Below, one piece after another: positions 30,584 through 42,571 of a stretch of 64,000 nt of DNA (positions are counted from its first letter, which is position 1; every line of letters begins with the position of its first letter). A model generated the notes under the pieces. It was given only the letters and a program-made list of their open reading frames with translations. It did no database searches and had not been told where the DNA came from. Where the stretch lies: positions 670,831 to 734,830 of the forward strand of contig JAMWFC010000028.1 of the NCBI GenBank assembly GCA_027475525.1, written 5' to 3'. A program made the translations under genes and the position numbers. This DNA is from Macrolepiota albuminosa. Lineage: Eukaryota > Basidiomycota > Agaricomycetes > Agaricales > Agaricaceae.

Positions 30584-32879
30584 ATGAGGTGAGGTAATTA
30601 CATTTAATTATAACTTCGGAGTCAGCAATATTGATACAATGGAAAGGCGAAGGGAAAGCAGTACAGAGTTTAAACTAGCAGGAAGGAACGTTAACAGCAG
30701 ATAACTAGGGGGTTTGGGCCGAGGGCTGTATGAACTCCAACGGAATCAAACTGTAGTAAAGTGACTATGGGGCGTAACCGGCATCAACTGAAAAGGAATA
30801 CATGGGAATTGTATGTCATCCGCCCTACAGTATACTAAAGGCACCGATTTATGGACACTCCCACGGCTACTCCCTACTTGAAATCGTAGCAGCGTATGTG
30901 TGCACCATCCCTGACTCATGAAATACAGAGGTTTGAATTCTTGTCTCAGATGCAAAAAATTGTAGAATATTCAAAAAATTCATTTATGCAGAATTACAGT
31001 CCATATAGGCCTCTAATACACCTATTTAATCTATAAAATGTCACTAGATGACAATTCTGACCCTCCACTATCACTCTCCAACTTCAATAGTTGACAATTT
31101 TGACACCTTTCAACTTATGGACATGGACACAATTTAAGGAGACCACTACAAGATTTCAAGCACAAAAATGGGTGCTTTTCAGCCTGGAGAACAATGTCCT
31201 ATCATAGAAAGGCAAGAAATAGAAGCTGAGAGGGACATAGACTTATTACTTTGTGGTCAGTCCTATTCAGACATGTTAAATGTCAACTATTACTTACTTT
31301 CTATTTCAAATAGCTGCAGCTTGAGTCTAGCAAGTCCAAAATGAGATCTTAAAGATCAAAATTCACAAACTAAAGTCATCTGGCTTAACCATGGGAGGCA
31401 GGTAAGTCAGCAGTGAACAGAAGACTGAAGTTGTTAGTGGGTCTGAATCTGACAGCACTTGGTCAGTTTCTGCTCAAAAAAAGGCTGAAGAAGAAGCAGA
31501 GACATCATAACATACTAGAAAAATCCAGTGCAAAGGAACCAGATGTCAAGGACCAACTTCCAATCATCTCAAAAATTTCCAATGCAGTATAAAACATACT
31601 TGGCACAGTAGCAGCATTTCTCAATGATAGTGGGTCTGTTTCTAAAGATGGAGAGGTTGCTGTGACTCCCAAGAGAAGTCCTAGACAGCCATAAGGCTCA
31701 ACAAAGGCTAAAATTTTTATTTTATTTATGGAAACTATACAATGTCTGGATATATCAGTCTATGTCAACCTTGAAGTGCTGCCTAAGTTGATTCAAGGTT
31801 GGTCATACACACAAGGGAGACAAATTAGAACCTCTAAAACTGAAGCAGTATAGCCTATTTACACTGACACTGAATATGTCATAGAATCATTTCTTGGAAG
31901 AGATATCTGATATTGTTGATGTTTTACTCAAGAATCTAGATATTACTGAAATGACATGGTGGTGCTTTCAAAAGTTGGCATAGCTAATGCTTAAGGCTAG
32001 CCTAAGTGTCTATAAACTACAATTCAACAAATTTTTGCACTCAAGGATCTATTGACACATCATTATTTTCTCCTTCCCAGCTCTGACGCAGGTTTGAAAA
32101 GATGTACTGAAGTGCCAGCAAGAGAGTGATGAAAAATTGGAAGACCTTCAGATCAAAGAAGATATAAAGTGGAGAAAGAAAATAAGTTAATTTCTATAAA
32201 TAGAAGCAAATATTCATACAAGTTTGACAGCTGATTCTAGATGAACAACTCACTTTAATTTTCTATGAAGTTGAAGACCAATATCCATCTGGACATTGTG
32301 AAGATCATCTGGAGATTGCATGTTTCCATTATTGTTCAAAAGGTTGGCATTTCTATCTTGATCAGAATCATACCAAAGTTTGAGCAAATGCAATTGTAAG
32401 TTACACTCATTTATAATTGGTCAATCACTAACTGTTGTCTCGTCCAAGCTTTGAAATGTTACAGATTATACAAAACCACCTCTTGGTCAGAATTTTTTCT
32501 TACCTAAAGATAACATTGAATTCAGTATTATACCAACAACTTCAGGGCACTTGCCAGCTTGGCCTGGTTTCTATCTCTTTTTCAGCTCTGGAATGATGAA
32601 TTTCAGACTTCTATCAATGCACTGAGGCTATCTACAAACTCCCACTACTTTTAGATATTTTCAGATGACACCACCATTTAACTTTGAAATACTAACACCT
32701 TATTATCACAACTCTTGACAATCACACACTTCTGCATTAGCTACATCCAGCACTTCAGAGGCTGATGTTTATGTATAGTGCAAAAATCACAATTTTAGAG
32801 ATGCTGAATGACAAAGGTTGATTAAGCTAGGCTTTATTGTTGGTGAAACAGCAAGTCTCACTGATTTTTCAAGAGATAT
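30584..32879. other. CpG-depleted relic region, no intact gene
   Basis: Hardly any CG dinucleotide from about 30960 on. Peptide-like stretches with many stops can be read on the plus strand (about 31040-32200), but none is recognisable. I interpret it as ancient transposon or gene sequence after strong cytosine deamination. Confidence 0.45.
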
Positions 32880-34170
32880 GTGTTAGGAGACTTCTTATTT
32901 CTTCCCTCTTTCACTCCTTATTTCTTCACTCTCCTTTCATTCATTTTCTTATTTTTTCTGTCATTCTCTCACTTTATTCTTTCTATTCTTTCAACACTAT
33001 TTATTAGTACTACTTTCAGCCTTTGAGGTGCTCTGATTCTTTAGCTATCATTTAGACAAGTGTGGGCCCTTCAACACTACACACAGACTGCTTATATAAG
33101 CCAGAGTTTGCCCTTTATGCAATTGTTTGTTTAGGCAATTTTTGAGTTTTTAAGGTTTTGTTGTCCTGTACAGTTGTTTTTCATGCTTCAGAGGCTTTAG
33201 AAGTGTCAATCCTAGCATAGAGAATCTTTAGACTTGTTCTCTTTAGATCTCTCTGTGTCAAGTGAGTAGTTATTATAATATTGTTAGTATATACTCTAAT
33301 ATACTTTGGCTCTCCCTCTGCCAGCTGTGTGACTGAGCCATAGCAAAATTAAAACCTTTTCACCAACAAAGAATTCTTGCAGCTTGTTTGATTTGATTGA
33401 TATTTGCTTGTATTTAATAGCTTTTTCATATGAATATATGTAATTTTTTTTACTTTAAAGATAATTACAGTTCCAAAACCAATCAAGAGACTTTTCTGCT
33501 GAAATAGCAGTGTAATCTAATGAATATGGTGGAAGAAAATGCAATATACAGCTTAAAAATAAAACATGTCATGCTATAATATGTCTAGAATAATATGTAA
33601 AAATAACCTCTGAAAGCTATAGCTCAGTCACATAGCTAGCAAAGGAAGATCTAAAATATCAAGTATATATCAACAATATTGTTAGAAACTAAAGCTATGG
33701 AACCTAATAAGCATTTATCTCTAAATTTTGCAATAATGACTGTAATTATGTACCTACATATATTTTTAACCAGCAGCCCCACCCAGCATATTGTCTTCTT
33801 GACTGTATATATAATAGCACTGAAGTGCTCTATAAGACTCAAGACTATCTTTGCAAAGCAACTACCAAATACAAGATAAACTCAGAAGACAACACATGAA
33901 CTGTCAGAGAACTCTGCATATCTTCTCTTTTTTACTCCTTATTTTTTCCTTCTTCTTTTATTTATTTTCTTATTTATTTTTTTATACTTTTACTTTACTG
34001 CTTTTATTCTTTAGCTATTATTCAAACAAGTATGGCCTCTTCAACACTGTATACAGACTGCTTATATATGCCAGAGTTTGCCTTTCTGACATTCAAAGTC
34101 TAGAGTTTTCCTGTCTTATTTGTGCAATTGTTATTTTAGGCAATTTTCAAGTTTTTTAATATTTTGTTTA
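32880..34170 (+). repeat. LTR-like relic pair with an inverted fragment
   Basis: A segment of about 300 bp starting TGTTAGGAGACTTCTT (32880) and one starting TGTCAGAGAACTCTGC (33902) align through TTCTTTAGCTAT, CTTCAACACT, AGACTGCTTATATA and CCAGAGTTTGCC. Around 33595-33690 the reverse complement of 33280-33345 (containing CTGTGTGACTGAGCCATAGC) is present. This looks like two diverged LTRs with a rearranged piece between them. Neither has a clear target duplication. Confidence 0.5.
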
Positions 34171-34504
34171 AATTGAAAAAATTTAAAACATTTATTTCAA
34201 AAAATAAAAATAAAAATAAGTAATAAATTATAATTATTTTTTAGTTTTAAAAGTAAATAAATAGACTTATAAAAATACAAGAAGAATAATTTGCTTATAA
34301 TTATAGTATAAAATATATAAATAGATTTGAGCAAAAGTACAAAGCATAAATAAAGTATTTCATATGCAAAAACTGATAACAATAGCTTTAGTTGTGCTTG
34401 AATAAATAGAATCAAATTTAAAATAGCAAGAAGAATGCAACTGCAAAAGTAAAATATGAAGAGTTTTTTTAAAAAATTATTTAGAAGTTATAATACTAAA
34501 ATTA

Positions 34505-35135
34505 ATAAGCTACAATTTGTGCCTTTAGCAGAAATTTTGTAGCTCATTGGAGGCTTTGCCTTCAAACTTCCTCCAACTAAGCCTCTATCCAAGCCTTACT
34601 TTATTTAGTTAGAGCTCCAAGTATGTATAGAGAATTTATTGCTTAATCACAGCCTCAATCTCATATTGTTTGATTAAGGCCTTGGTTTTCACAACTCAGT
34701 GCTTAATCCTAGTTTTTTTTCAACCCTCAAAGTATTATTATAAGCTGAATTGAAATTTTGAATTTTTCAGATTTCTTTAATTATTTATAAATATTTAAAA
34801 AAACTAACAATTAGTGTATCAGTAGCCTTTGAATTTTTCCTGATTTTTCAATAATTTTTCTAGAATTATTTCAGCATTTTCTACTAATATTTGCTGAAAA
34901 ACAGAGCAATTGAATTTGTCTCAAAAGTTTTGGATTTTTTAAGCATTCATAAATCTCAAAAAAAAAACTAAAATCAGTATATCAGTAGCTCTTGAATTTC
35001 ACCTGATTTTTTGGTGATTTTCCATGCATTTTATACCAACATCTACTGAAAAATAAACCAAAAAGGCAATTCTTTGACAGTCTTAGTCAGAACTGACTAA
35101 TCACATCATTTAGAAATCTAGATAAAGATATAATA
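34505..35135 (-). mobile_element. Ancient non-autonomous Helitron relic
   Basis: Aligns along its length with the non-autonomous Helitron: terminal hairpin (ATAAGCTAC for ACGAGCTAC), second hairpin (GGAGGCTTTGCC for GGGGGCTTCGCC), one hairpin unit, then the A/T-rich body up to CTTAGTCAGAACTGACTAATCACATCATTT. Nearly every CG of the younger copies reads TG or CA here. The minisatellite is not expanded (about two units). The right terminus is not recognisable. Confidence 0.6.
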
Positions 35136-35254
35136 TTTTGAAATATAAAAAGAAGCTAATCAACAATAAACTATGCTGATTGAAATATAATTTAGAATAA
35201 TAAAGAAATATCTATATAATATTCAATATTTAATGCAGGACATGCTTATTTGTT

Positions 35255-36000
35255 ATAAAAACGAAATATTTATTTTTTTATGAAAACAAAAATGTTGCAC
35301 ATGATCCAAATTGCCTCGTCTGTGTGCAGCAAAGCAAAGTTAATTTTATGCTGTTTGAGGGTGAGCAGCCACTTCTTTGGCTAACAGAGAAGCAGGTTCC
35401 AGGGAGGCCAGGTAGGTGTCATGATGCAAGAAGTACTGCTGATGAAATGACTGTCAGGAGCTCTGGGCGGTAGTAAGGTGTTTCGCATACACCAAGCAGA
35501 TTTACTGCTGAATAGATTAGATTTAAAACAACTACATGTGATGTAATGTGGGTGCTAATTTATCGGGAACTGCAAGTACAGTGTGAGATGATGTCATATA
35601 GTGAATATTAAGGTGCTTACCTGTGAGTGCAGTGTGAGATGATGGAGTTTGTTGATGCCACTGCCCACAGGTATATATCATAAGGGAAACAATGGTAAAT
35701 GTGCAAGATCAGTAGACAAAGAGAGAAAGGACAGTGTGTATGTGACAGTGTGAAGAGTTGTGTGCACATGATAATGTGAAAAGGGTCCAGTAATTCAATG
35801 CTGCCTGAATTAACCCAGGGCAACTCTATTACCTTTGCCCTAACCACCAAAGCTCAACAGAGCATGTGATGCACGTGACTGCAGCAACTTTGGCAGGACA
35901 AAAACTTTTTGTTTGTGTGCAGGAAAGCAAAGCCAAAGCTCAACAGGGCACATGATGCACATGACTGCAGCAACTTTGGCAGGACAAAAACTATTCGTCA
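35255..36000. repeat. Intergenic with an 86-bp tandem-type repeat
   Basis: A segment of about 63 bp (CAAAGCTCAACAG.. to ..GGACAAAAACT) is present at about 35849-35911 and 35935-35998 with transitions only. A shorter GCAGTGTGAGATGATG motif is repeated at about 35579 and 35630. No gene seen. Confidence 0.5.
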
Positions 36001-36719
36001 AGACATAACCCTCTTCTCGTTACTTACGTAAGAGAGTCAGGGATAAAAGCCGAAAGGCCGAGCAGATAAGGTATCTACTTTCAATGCGCATTTGGGCGTT
36101 TTAGCATCTTACCAGATCAACCAGAGCCCCGTTGTTGCCGTTATTTTGTTCGAGGACTCTTCAGTCAGCCTCGAGCAGGCGAAGATGGGGTTGGCTATAT
36201 AGAGCTCTTTAACTGAATCATTTGCAGTCATATCCATCTCTGGCAAGCAAGATAGAGCCCTGGACCCGAGGCTCGATTATGAGTTCAACAGCCACTAAGA
36301 TCGATCTTCCGAGCACTAATAAAGCCTCATGTCAAGCTGCTCTGAATGTACGGATGGGGTCAGTTTGTCGTTGATATCATTTCGAACTTCTTGAAAAATA
36401 TTGTAAAATTGTATATGTATGATAATCATCGTGTTTGAAACGATTTTTTTTTCTTACAAAACGCCTTCCCCCGTTGGGATTTCTGACCGACGCGACGCGC
36501 TTATCCCAGCCTCCTTGACTTGTACACGTGAGAATCAAGGCACGACACGTGGGACAATTGCTGACTGATGGGTAAATGGTGTTATGCCAATACCCTCCTT
36601 TTAACAAAGCCGAGGAAAACAGAAAAAATAGTAAGAAATTCTAGATTGAGATTTGTTCACTTGATGTCAACTGAGATTAAACCTATAGCCTCATCCCGCC
36701 CGCACCTGTTCGGCCTGAT

Positions 36720-39197
36720 TTGGAATTTTACTCAATGAGTTCTAAAGCAAGCCCGTCTTCCAAGCGTATCAAGCTTGAGACATCTTTGCCTCCTTCTCCC
36801 TCAAACTCACTGCCAGACGTCAATGACATAGAGACAGAGGACCCTGAATTTCAATGCAGTATATGTTTGCAAGACATTGTGGACCGTACCGTCGTTCCGA
36901 CATGTTACCATGAATTCTGCTTCGAATGCGTAACGATGTGGGCAGGTGAGTGTCTTTCGGTCTGGCCTATCCAAGCTGATCGGGGAAACATTAACAGAGC
37001 AATCGCGGCGGTGTCCACTATGTTCTCAATCTGTTGGGGACTATGTCCTTCACAATATCCGTTCGAAGTACGATTTCCGCAAGCATTATTTACCTCCTTT
37101 GCGGAAGTCACCTGACCCCGAGCGCAATGTCGGATCTCGACAACGACAGCGTACTGCCAGGGAAAGGGAGCGTGAACGAAGGTTATGGGAAGAGAGGCAA
37201 GCAAGCGACAGGCTTGCACAATCTATCGAGAAGAGAAGATGGATTTACCGTCACAATCTCTATGCAAAAGTGAGTTGCCATCCTTTTCGTACTGTTTCCG
37301 GCTTTGAAAGTTTCTCATAAGGCGGCCAACAACAGCATGTAGCATCAAACGCGTACACGCGTTACCGCCCATACCCTACGCCAGCCGTCTTTGCCGCATC
37401 AAACGATCTGATCACACGGACTACAATATTTCTACGACGTGAGCTGCAAGTGTGGGACAACATTGATGTTGAGGTCGGTGTCTCGTAATCCTTTCGAAAG
37501 GCTTCTTTTCATCAGACCGCAGTTTCTGACTACGTTCACCATATCATTGATGAAGTCTATTGATATCCGATCCGAATCTGCTGTGAAACTACTTGCCGAG
37601 TTGCTTGATCTCGATGTGCCTTACGTGGAGGGAGGGCGTTACGTTAATGCTGAGCACTTTGCGCATGGTAAGCAACCTCTTCCTCCTCACAACCTGCATG
37701 TAACAAAAGATGTAGAAATATATTCTTTCGTGAGATCTCCATTCCGCGATCTCTTCGTTTATGACAGTGTTGTACAAGTACGCGTCCTCGCCCATCCAAA
37801 TTGTTGTACGTTCTCACTCAAGGTCTGACAGTATGATGCGGTAAATGAAGAACATTCACCTGCCCGACTTGGTCGCAGATGGCGTCCCGTCTGCCGTTCC
37901 CGTTCCCGTTCCTCGTCCCGCAATATTGAACATGATGCTGATAGATCAGTTTCATATTCCCCATTGTGGAGGCATCACCCCACGACCGACGTTCGGGCGA
38001 CTCGCGAATCCTCGGATAATGGTAGAAGGATCAACGCTACATGTCAAAATCAAACCGATAGCAGAGGAAGCGAACAGACTAATAGGACTACTAATTGTAA
38101 GACCACTTTCACTTCTCTGCCCACTATTCAAGTTTCATGTTATCACCTAGCCAACGATGCCCACGACACGTCTCAGAGACCGGGAGATTCCACCATGAGG
38201 AAGAAGAGTGAGAGAGAACCCTGGGAACATGAAACAGCAGATAACCGCGTCCAAGCTGCCGAAGGCGCCCTTTTGGAGGCTGAAGCGCCTGCTACCGAAC
38301 GCTCAGTGGCGCAGCCAAGCGCTCAAAGCTGTTTACCAGCCTCTTCACTGCGACTGTCTACAATAAGGCCCGGCCATCGCTCTCTCGCTCAGTCTGTACA
38401 CACTCACCTGAAACGTGGATCCGTCAACCAACGGAGTAGCCCTAAAGGTACGAGACCTGAATTTCACCCCGATCCTCTTCCCTCCGCCCAATCGGACTCA
38501 TCGTCTGCCCCTGCTCTCCTGGCACGATTGTCGGACTTCGTTCTTCCGACACAACGAACAGAGCACAACCCCGAGTCAGATCGTTCTTTGCCACAAAGCA
38601 TCCCTATCTCGTCCGAATTATTCGTCCAGGCTCGTGCATTAACAGCACAGACGGTTGGCAATTCTACATCTACAGACACAAGTATATCCACGATGCACAT
38701 ACCAGGTAATTGCTTGCGTCCTTTTTGCTCGCTCATGCTGACACACGTCACCATCAGGTGGTTGTGCCGCCACCACGTCAAAGACCTTGTTACATACGTT
38801 CCCTCAAGATTTACCCCATCAAGATATGTATCACGCCTATCATGTGAGAGCAACAATGCATGATAACCCCGCTGAAGACTCGATGCGTCCCTCAGTTTCC
38901 ACTGTCACAAGCGACGATGATTCCCATTCCACCATTCGCGAGAATTTATCTCCTAGACTCGAAAGGGAGAAACTCCGCGCTCAATGCGCCAGGGCACATG
39001 AACTTGCCAATGTATCGGGACCCACGGAAGAAACCTCCTTAAAAACTAGATCCATACGCAAAAAAAGGCTTTCTACAGGGCCGGAACAGCCTCAGGGAGA
39101 TTACCTCGTCGATCCTCATGTAATTGAGAAAAAACTGAGAAAGAGGGCCCATTTGCAAGCTAGGCTTGAAGCGGAAAAAAGAAGTACCGGTTTGTAA
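36720..39197 (+). CDS. Topors-like RING-finger E3 ligase
   Basis: Eight exons (36720-36945, 36998-37269, 37336-37473, 37523-37667, 37710-37777, 37832-38096, 38151-38705, 38758-39197) join in phase to 702 residues; introns are 42-66 nt. A C3HC4 RING lies at about residues 46-87: CSICLQ.., CYHEFCFEC, then CPLC after the first intron. The following RSKYDFRKHYLPP and the segment RRWIYRHNLYAKHVASNAY through PFRDLFVYDSV resemble the Topors group, dual ubiquitin/SUMO ligases of the nucleus. An Arg/Ser-rich stretch, then Ser/Pro-rich disorder and a basic coiled end complete it. ATG 36720 gives MEFYSMSSKAS; ATG 36735 (MSSKAS) is equally possible. It faces the homeodomain gene tail to tail. Confidence 0.85.
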
Positions 39198-39519
39198 TGG
39201 ATTCTATTGTTTCGACAATTTCTGCCCATTTCGGGTGTATTATGATGCGTTAATATAATAGTAGCTGAGGGACGCTGACGGCATGAGGAGATTAATGAAA
39301 CAAGTGGTACTGAATTATAGTTCTGGTGTGAACTTCATAGTGCTTATTAAAATTCCTACCTCGGCGGTTCTAAGGAGCCAATCAATAGAAAGCATTTACA
39401 TATACATATAATCATATCTGATATCGGTAACGCAGTAAGTTTCGTGAGGGGGGACATGGAAGACAATATGTGCAAAATATAACAATGGTACTAAGTCCTT
39501 CGCATTTGATTCTGCGGTC

Positions 39520-41105
39520 CTAATGTTCCTCAGAAGGCGAAGAATATATAAACGTTCCGCGAATTGGATCGTAGCGTCTGCACCTCTCATGCGGCCTGGC
39601 TGCGGCCGCAGCAGTGACCCCGCTCGAGGGCGGTGGTTCCGTGACAGGTACAGGAGGCGTAACGCTTCTGCTAGCTGTTTTACGTTCATGTAGTGCCCAT
39701 GGCGGCGGAGAACGGGACGATCTGTATGTGGATTCACGCGAAGAAGTAGGCCGCCGATTTTGCGGCTGAACTACGGAAGGATGAGGCCACGTAAACGGTG
39801 CCGCAGACTCGGGAGGCTGATAAGAAAATATGCCTCCAGGTGTTAAAGACCGTCTCTCTCTATAATGAGGATCAGGTGGGGCTCGAGAGGGCCCAGAAGA
39901 TGAACCAGGGGCAGAAAAACTTGGACGGGGAGGTGCTGGAGGGAATACCAGGGGTGGGAGAGTACGCGAAGGATCCTGCTCGTATGGCCTACTGGAACTT
40001 GCAGAATTTGGAACTGTGGGTGGTAAATTCAAGCGTACAGGGCTTGGGGATCTCATTGATTGATCTCGGAGATCGCTCAAGCGTATGAAGCCCTCATAAG
40101 GAGTATTTTGCCGACACGGGATGACGCGTTGCCCGCGATTTGTCAAACCAGATGACGATTGCAAGCCAGGCATTCCTGGGCCTGACAATTGGAAGGATGG
40201 CTCACGCCAGCTAGCAGCTGGGTCGAAATTGTAATACTCACACGCCACTGAGCGCCCCATCTCAGCAGAGTGCGACGAGGATGCTAAATGACTTGAGCTC
40301 GGCCCAGGAGGAAGTGGGAACGACCCGGAGCCGCTTGGGAATGTGCCGAAATGATGAGGTAGTCTGTGCGACGCATAAGTCTGACTCTGTGGTCGCCGAG
40401 CTTTCTGGCGTTGATTCTATAATAGAAAACGAATTTAGTCATTCCTTGTGGAGATTTTTCATCAAAAGGTCAAGTACCTGAAACCAGACCTAAAAAGCGG
40501 AATAATGGTGAGTCATCAGAAGTGGGATCAGACGATGTCCAACCTGTACTTTGCGGGCACTAAGCCCGATTGATCTCCCCACCTCCTCTCGTACGCTCGC
40601 GTTGGGGAAACGAGACTGCGCCAATAGATGTCAATCAAGGTATCTGACAGGACATCACAGCAAGAGAGGCATATACCTTGGCAAGCAGTGAATGCAGTAC
40701 GGCTGCCTGATGAGGTGTGGTGAGAGTCCGCGTACGCTTTTTCTTTGCAGAAGACCCTGTAGGCTCAGACGACTCAGACAACCTTTTCCCCGTGCTTGTG
40801 CTCGCTACACCCTCCTTCGAGTAAGATGAGGTGTTGTATTCGTAAATGGATCCGGAAGTCGTCTGTTGTAATCGTAATTGTCCGAGCGTCATTTGGGAAT
40901 CTGTCGAGTCCGGGGGAATCGATGGACTTGAGTGCGGTAAGGGATAAACTTGCGTGAATGGCGGAGATTGTGACTCCTTCTCTGGAAGAGTCAGTTCAAA
41001 CGGAGAGCCTAGTTGGACAGGGGTCCGTGAGGTCGTAGAGTGAGAAGAAGCGTTAAGAGTAGAGAGAGTATTGGATGTTGGAGAAGTGGAACGAGATTTA
41101 GACAT
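39520..41105 (-). CDS. Homeodomain transcription factor
   Basis: Four exons (41105-40677, 40615-40544, 40489-40478, 40416-39520) give 469 residues in phase. The homeodomain spans about residues 120-180: KKKRTRTLTTPHQAAVLHSLL (helix 1 region), SRFPNASVREEVGRSIGLS (helix 2), RKVQ plus VWFQ plus NQRQKARR (recognition helix with the invariant Trp-Phe and Asn). The VWFQ is encoded by a 12-nt exon. The N-terminal part is Ser/Thr-rich, the long C-terminal part Pro/Ser-rich and disordered, with no other domain seen. It is a nuclear DNA-binding regulator; the target is unknown. It is not one of the mating-type classes I can recognise, and no paired second homeodomain gene lies beside it. Confidence 0.88.
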
Positions 41106-42571
41106 GGATCCAGAAGAGCAAGGGAAAAACCTTGTTGTAGTACAGCTTTAGCACATTGATGAGTAATGCGGTAAGGAACGAAATCGTGGTTGTCGAGAAA
41201 GCCAGGGTAAATGCAACAGTCTTTCAGACTCAGGCGCCGTCAGGTGGGTATTTGTCGACAAAGTAACCGAATTATGTTTCTTTTGCAACCAGTCCATATC
41301 ATGTGTCGGAAGATTTAGCGAGTGAGATCGCCTGGCAACATCCCAAGTGTGCCTTCACGAGTAATGACTTACACTTCGTTAACGCAGTGAGAAGCGATAC
41401 TACGATAATGCATAGCTTTATTGGTAGCCTTGGTGATGTAAGAAACACATCACATTGTGTGTGAACTCCATTGTCGAAAGGATTGGTTTCAGACTTGCTG
41501 TCGTATAGCAACGACGATCTGTCATGTTGTTGATGTATGGTTTTGATCGACTGTGATCTGCGGTCCCTGATGTGATCTATGTGAGAAAAAGTCGAGATGA
41601 CGTCTCGAAATTATTATAGAAAAAAAGTAACTCCTAGTACTTATCTCAAGCAATGGATAACATAATAATATATAACAATATGTCCTCGTTCGTGGCTCCG
41701 ACGTCTCATCCAGTTCGGGTGACGTACGCTTCATCAGAACAAAGTTGTGCACGAACTGAGTCACCTAGTTTGACTCTACAACGACAATGACTCGACAAGT
41801 AGGTTAGGATCTGCTGAAACGAGGGATAAATCGAAACCGTCAGAGTACTCAGTACCTAACAGAGTTATTGTTTATTGGTAGGAGATGTTAACTCGGAAAA
41901 CACGAGCTTTATTATGTCCACATTCACAAGTCATCAAACATTGTTAACACATTGTTTCCAGGTCAAGAGATCTTAGCGACGGTGGGAAACTGTTTCTAGC
42001 AGCTCCGAGTCTGTGAGACAGCTGAAACAAGAATTCCAATTACAAAGAATAACGTAGTGATACCGAAAAGGCAAACGAGCTGCTGGTGTCATTTGATACT
42101 GTTTCGCGCGTATTTTTGCTTGTGAATTTATGCGACATGTGAATTTAGCTTTATTCGTTCTTCAATCCGTGCGTGTTAAAGGGCTTCGAAAAAATGATGG
42201 GTTCTTGCAAAGTTTCAAGCAGAGAAAATCATCTGATAATAATCCTGGGGATAGATCATCATGGACTTCGGAACAAATCAAATTATGACTGTCATAATGT
42301 GCCATGACAATTCAGAATTCAAGGACCTCACTGACAATTGCAGGACCACAGCCAATGAGGCATATATGGTTTAGATATTAGCACCGCCTAAGGTTGGCCG
42401 GCTAGTCCGAGTTGCACCTTGTACTGCCCAAAATCGTCCATAATTATGTCTCCGGGTTTGACTTGTCGTGAAGTTGGTTTCAGAAATCAGTGTTCGGCAT
42501 TAAGTGCCGAAACATGTGGCGTGTTACATAACTCCGACGGCCTTACCTCCGACGTTCTTGCCACGGGTGAA
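41106..42571. other. Divergent promoter region
   Basis: About 1.5 kb between the homeodomain gene (-) and the bromodomain gene (+). No supported gene. An in-frame upstream extension of the bromodomain gene to 42419 is possible. Confidence 0.4.

Noticed and set aside
36720..39197. Assignment as an ordinary TRIM- or RAD18-type RING protein
   Set aside because: The RING is N-terminal and followed by the segment style of Topors, with no B-box, SAP or zinc finger.
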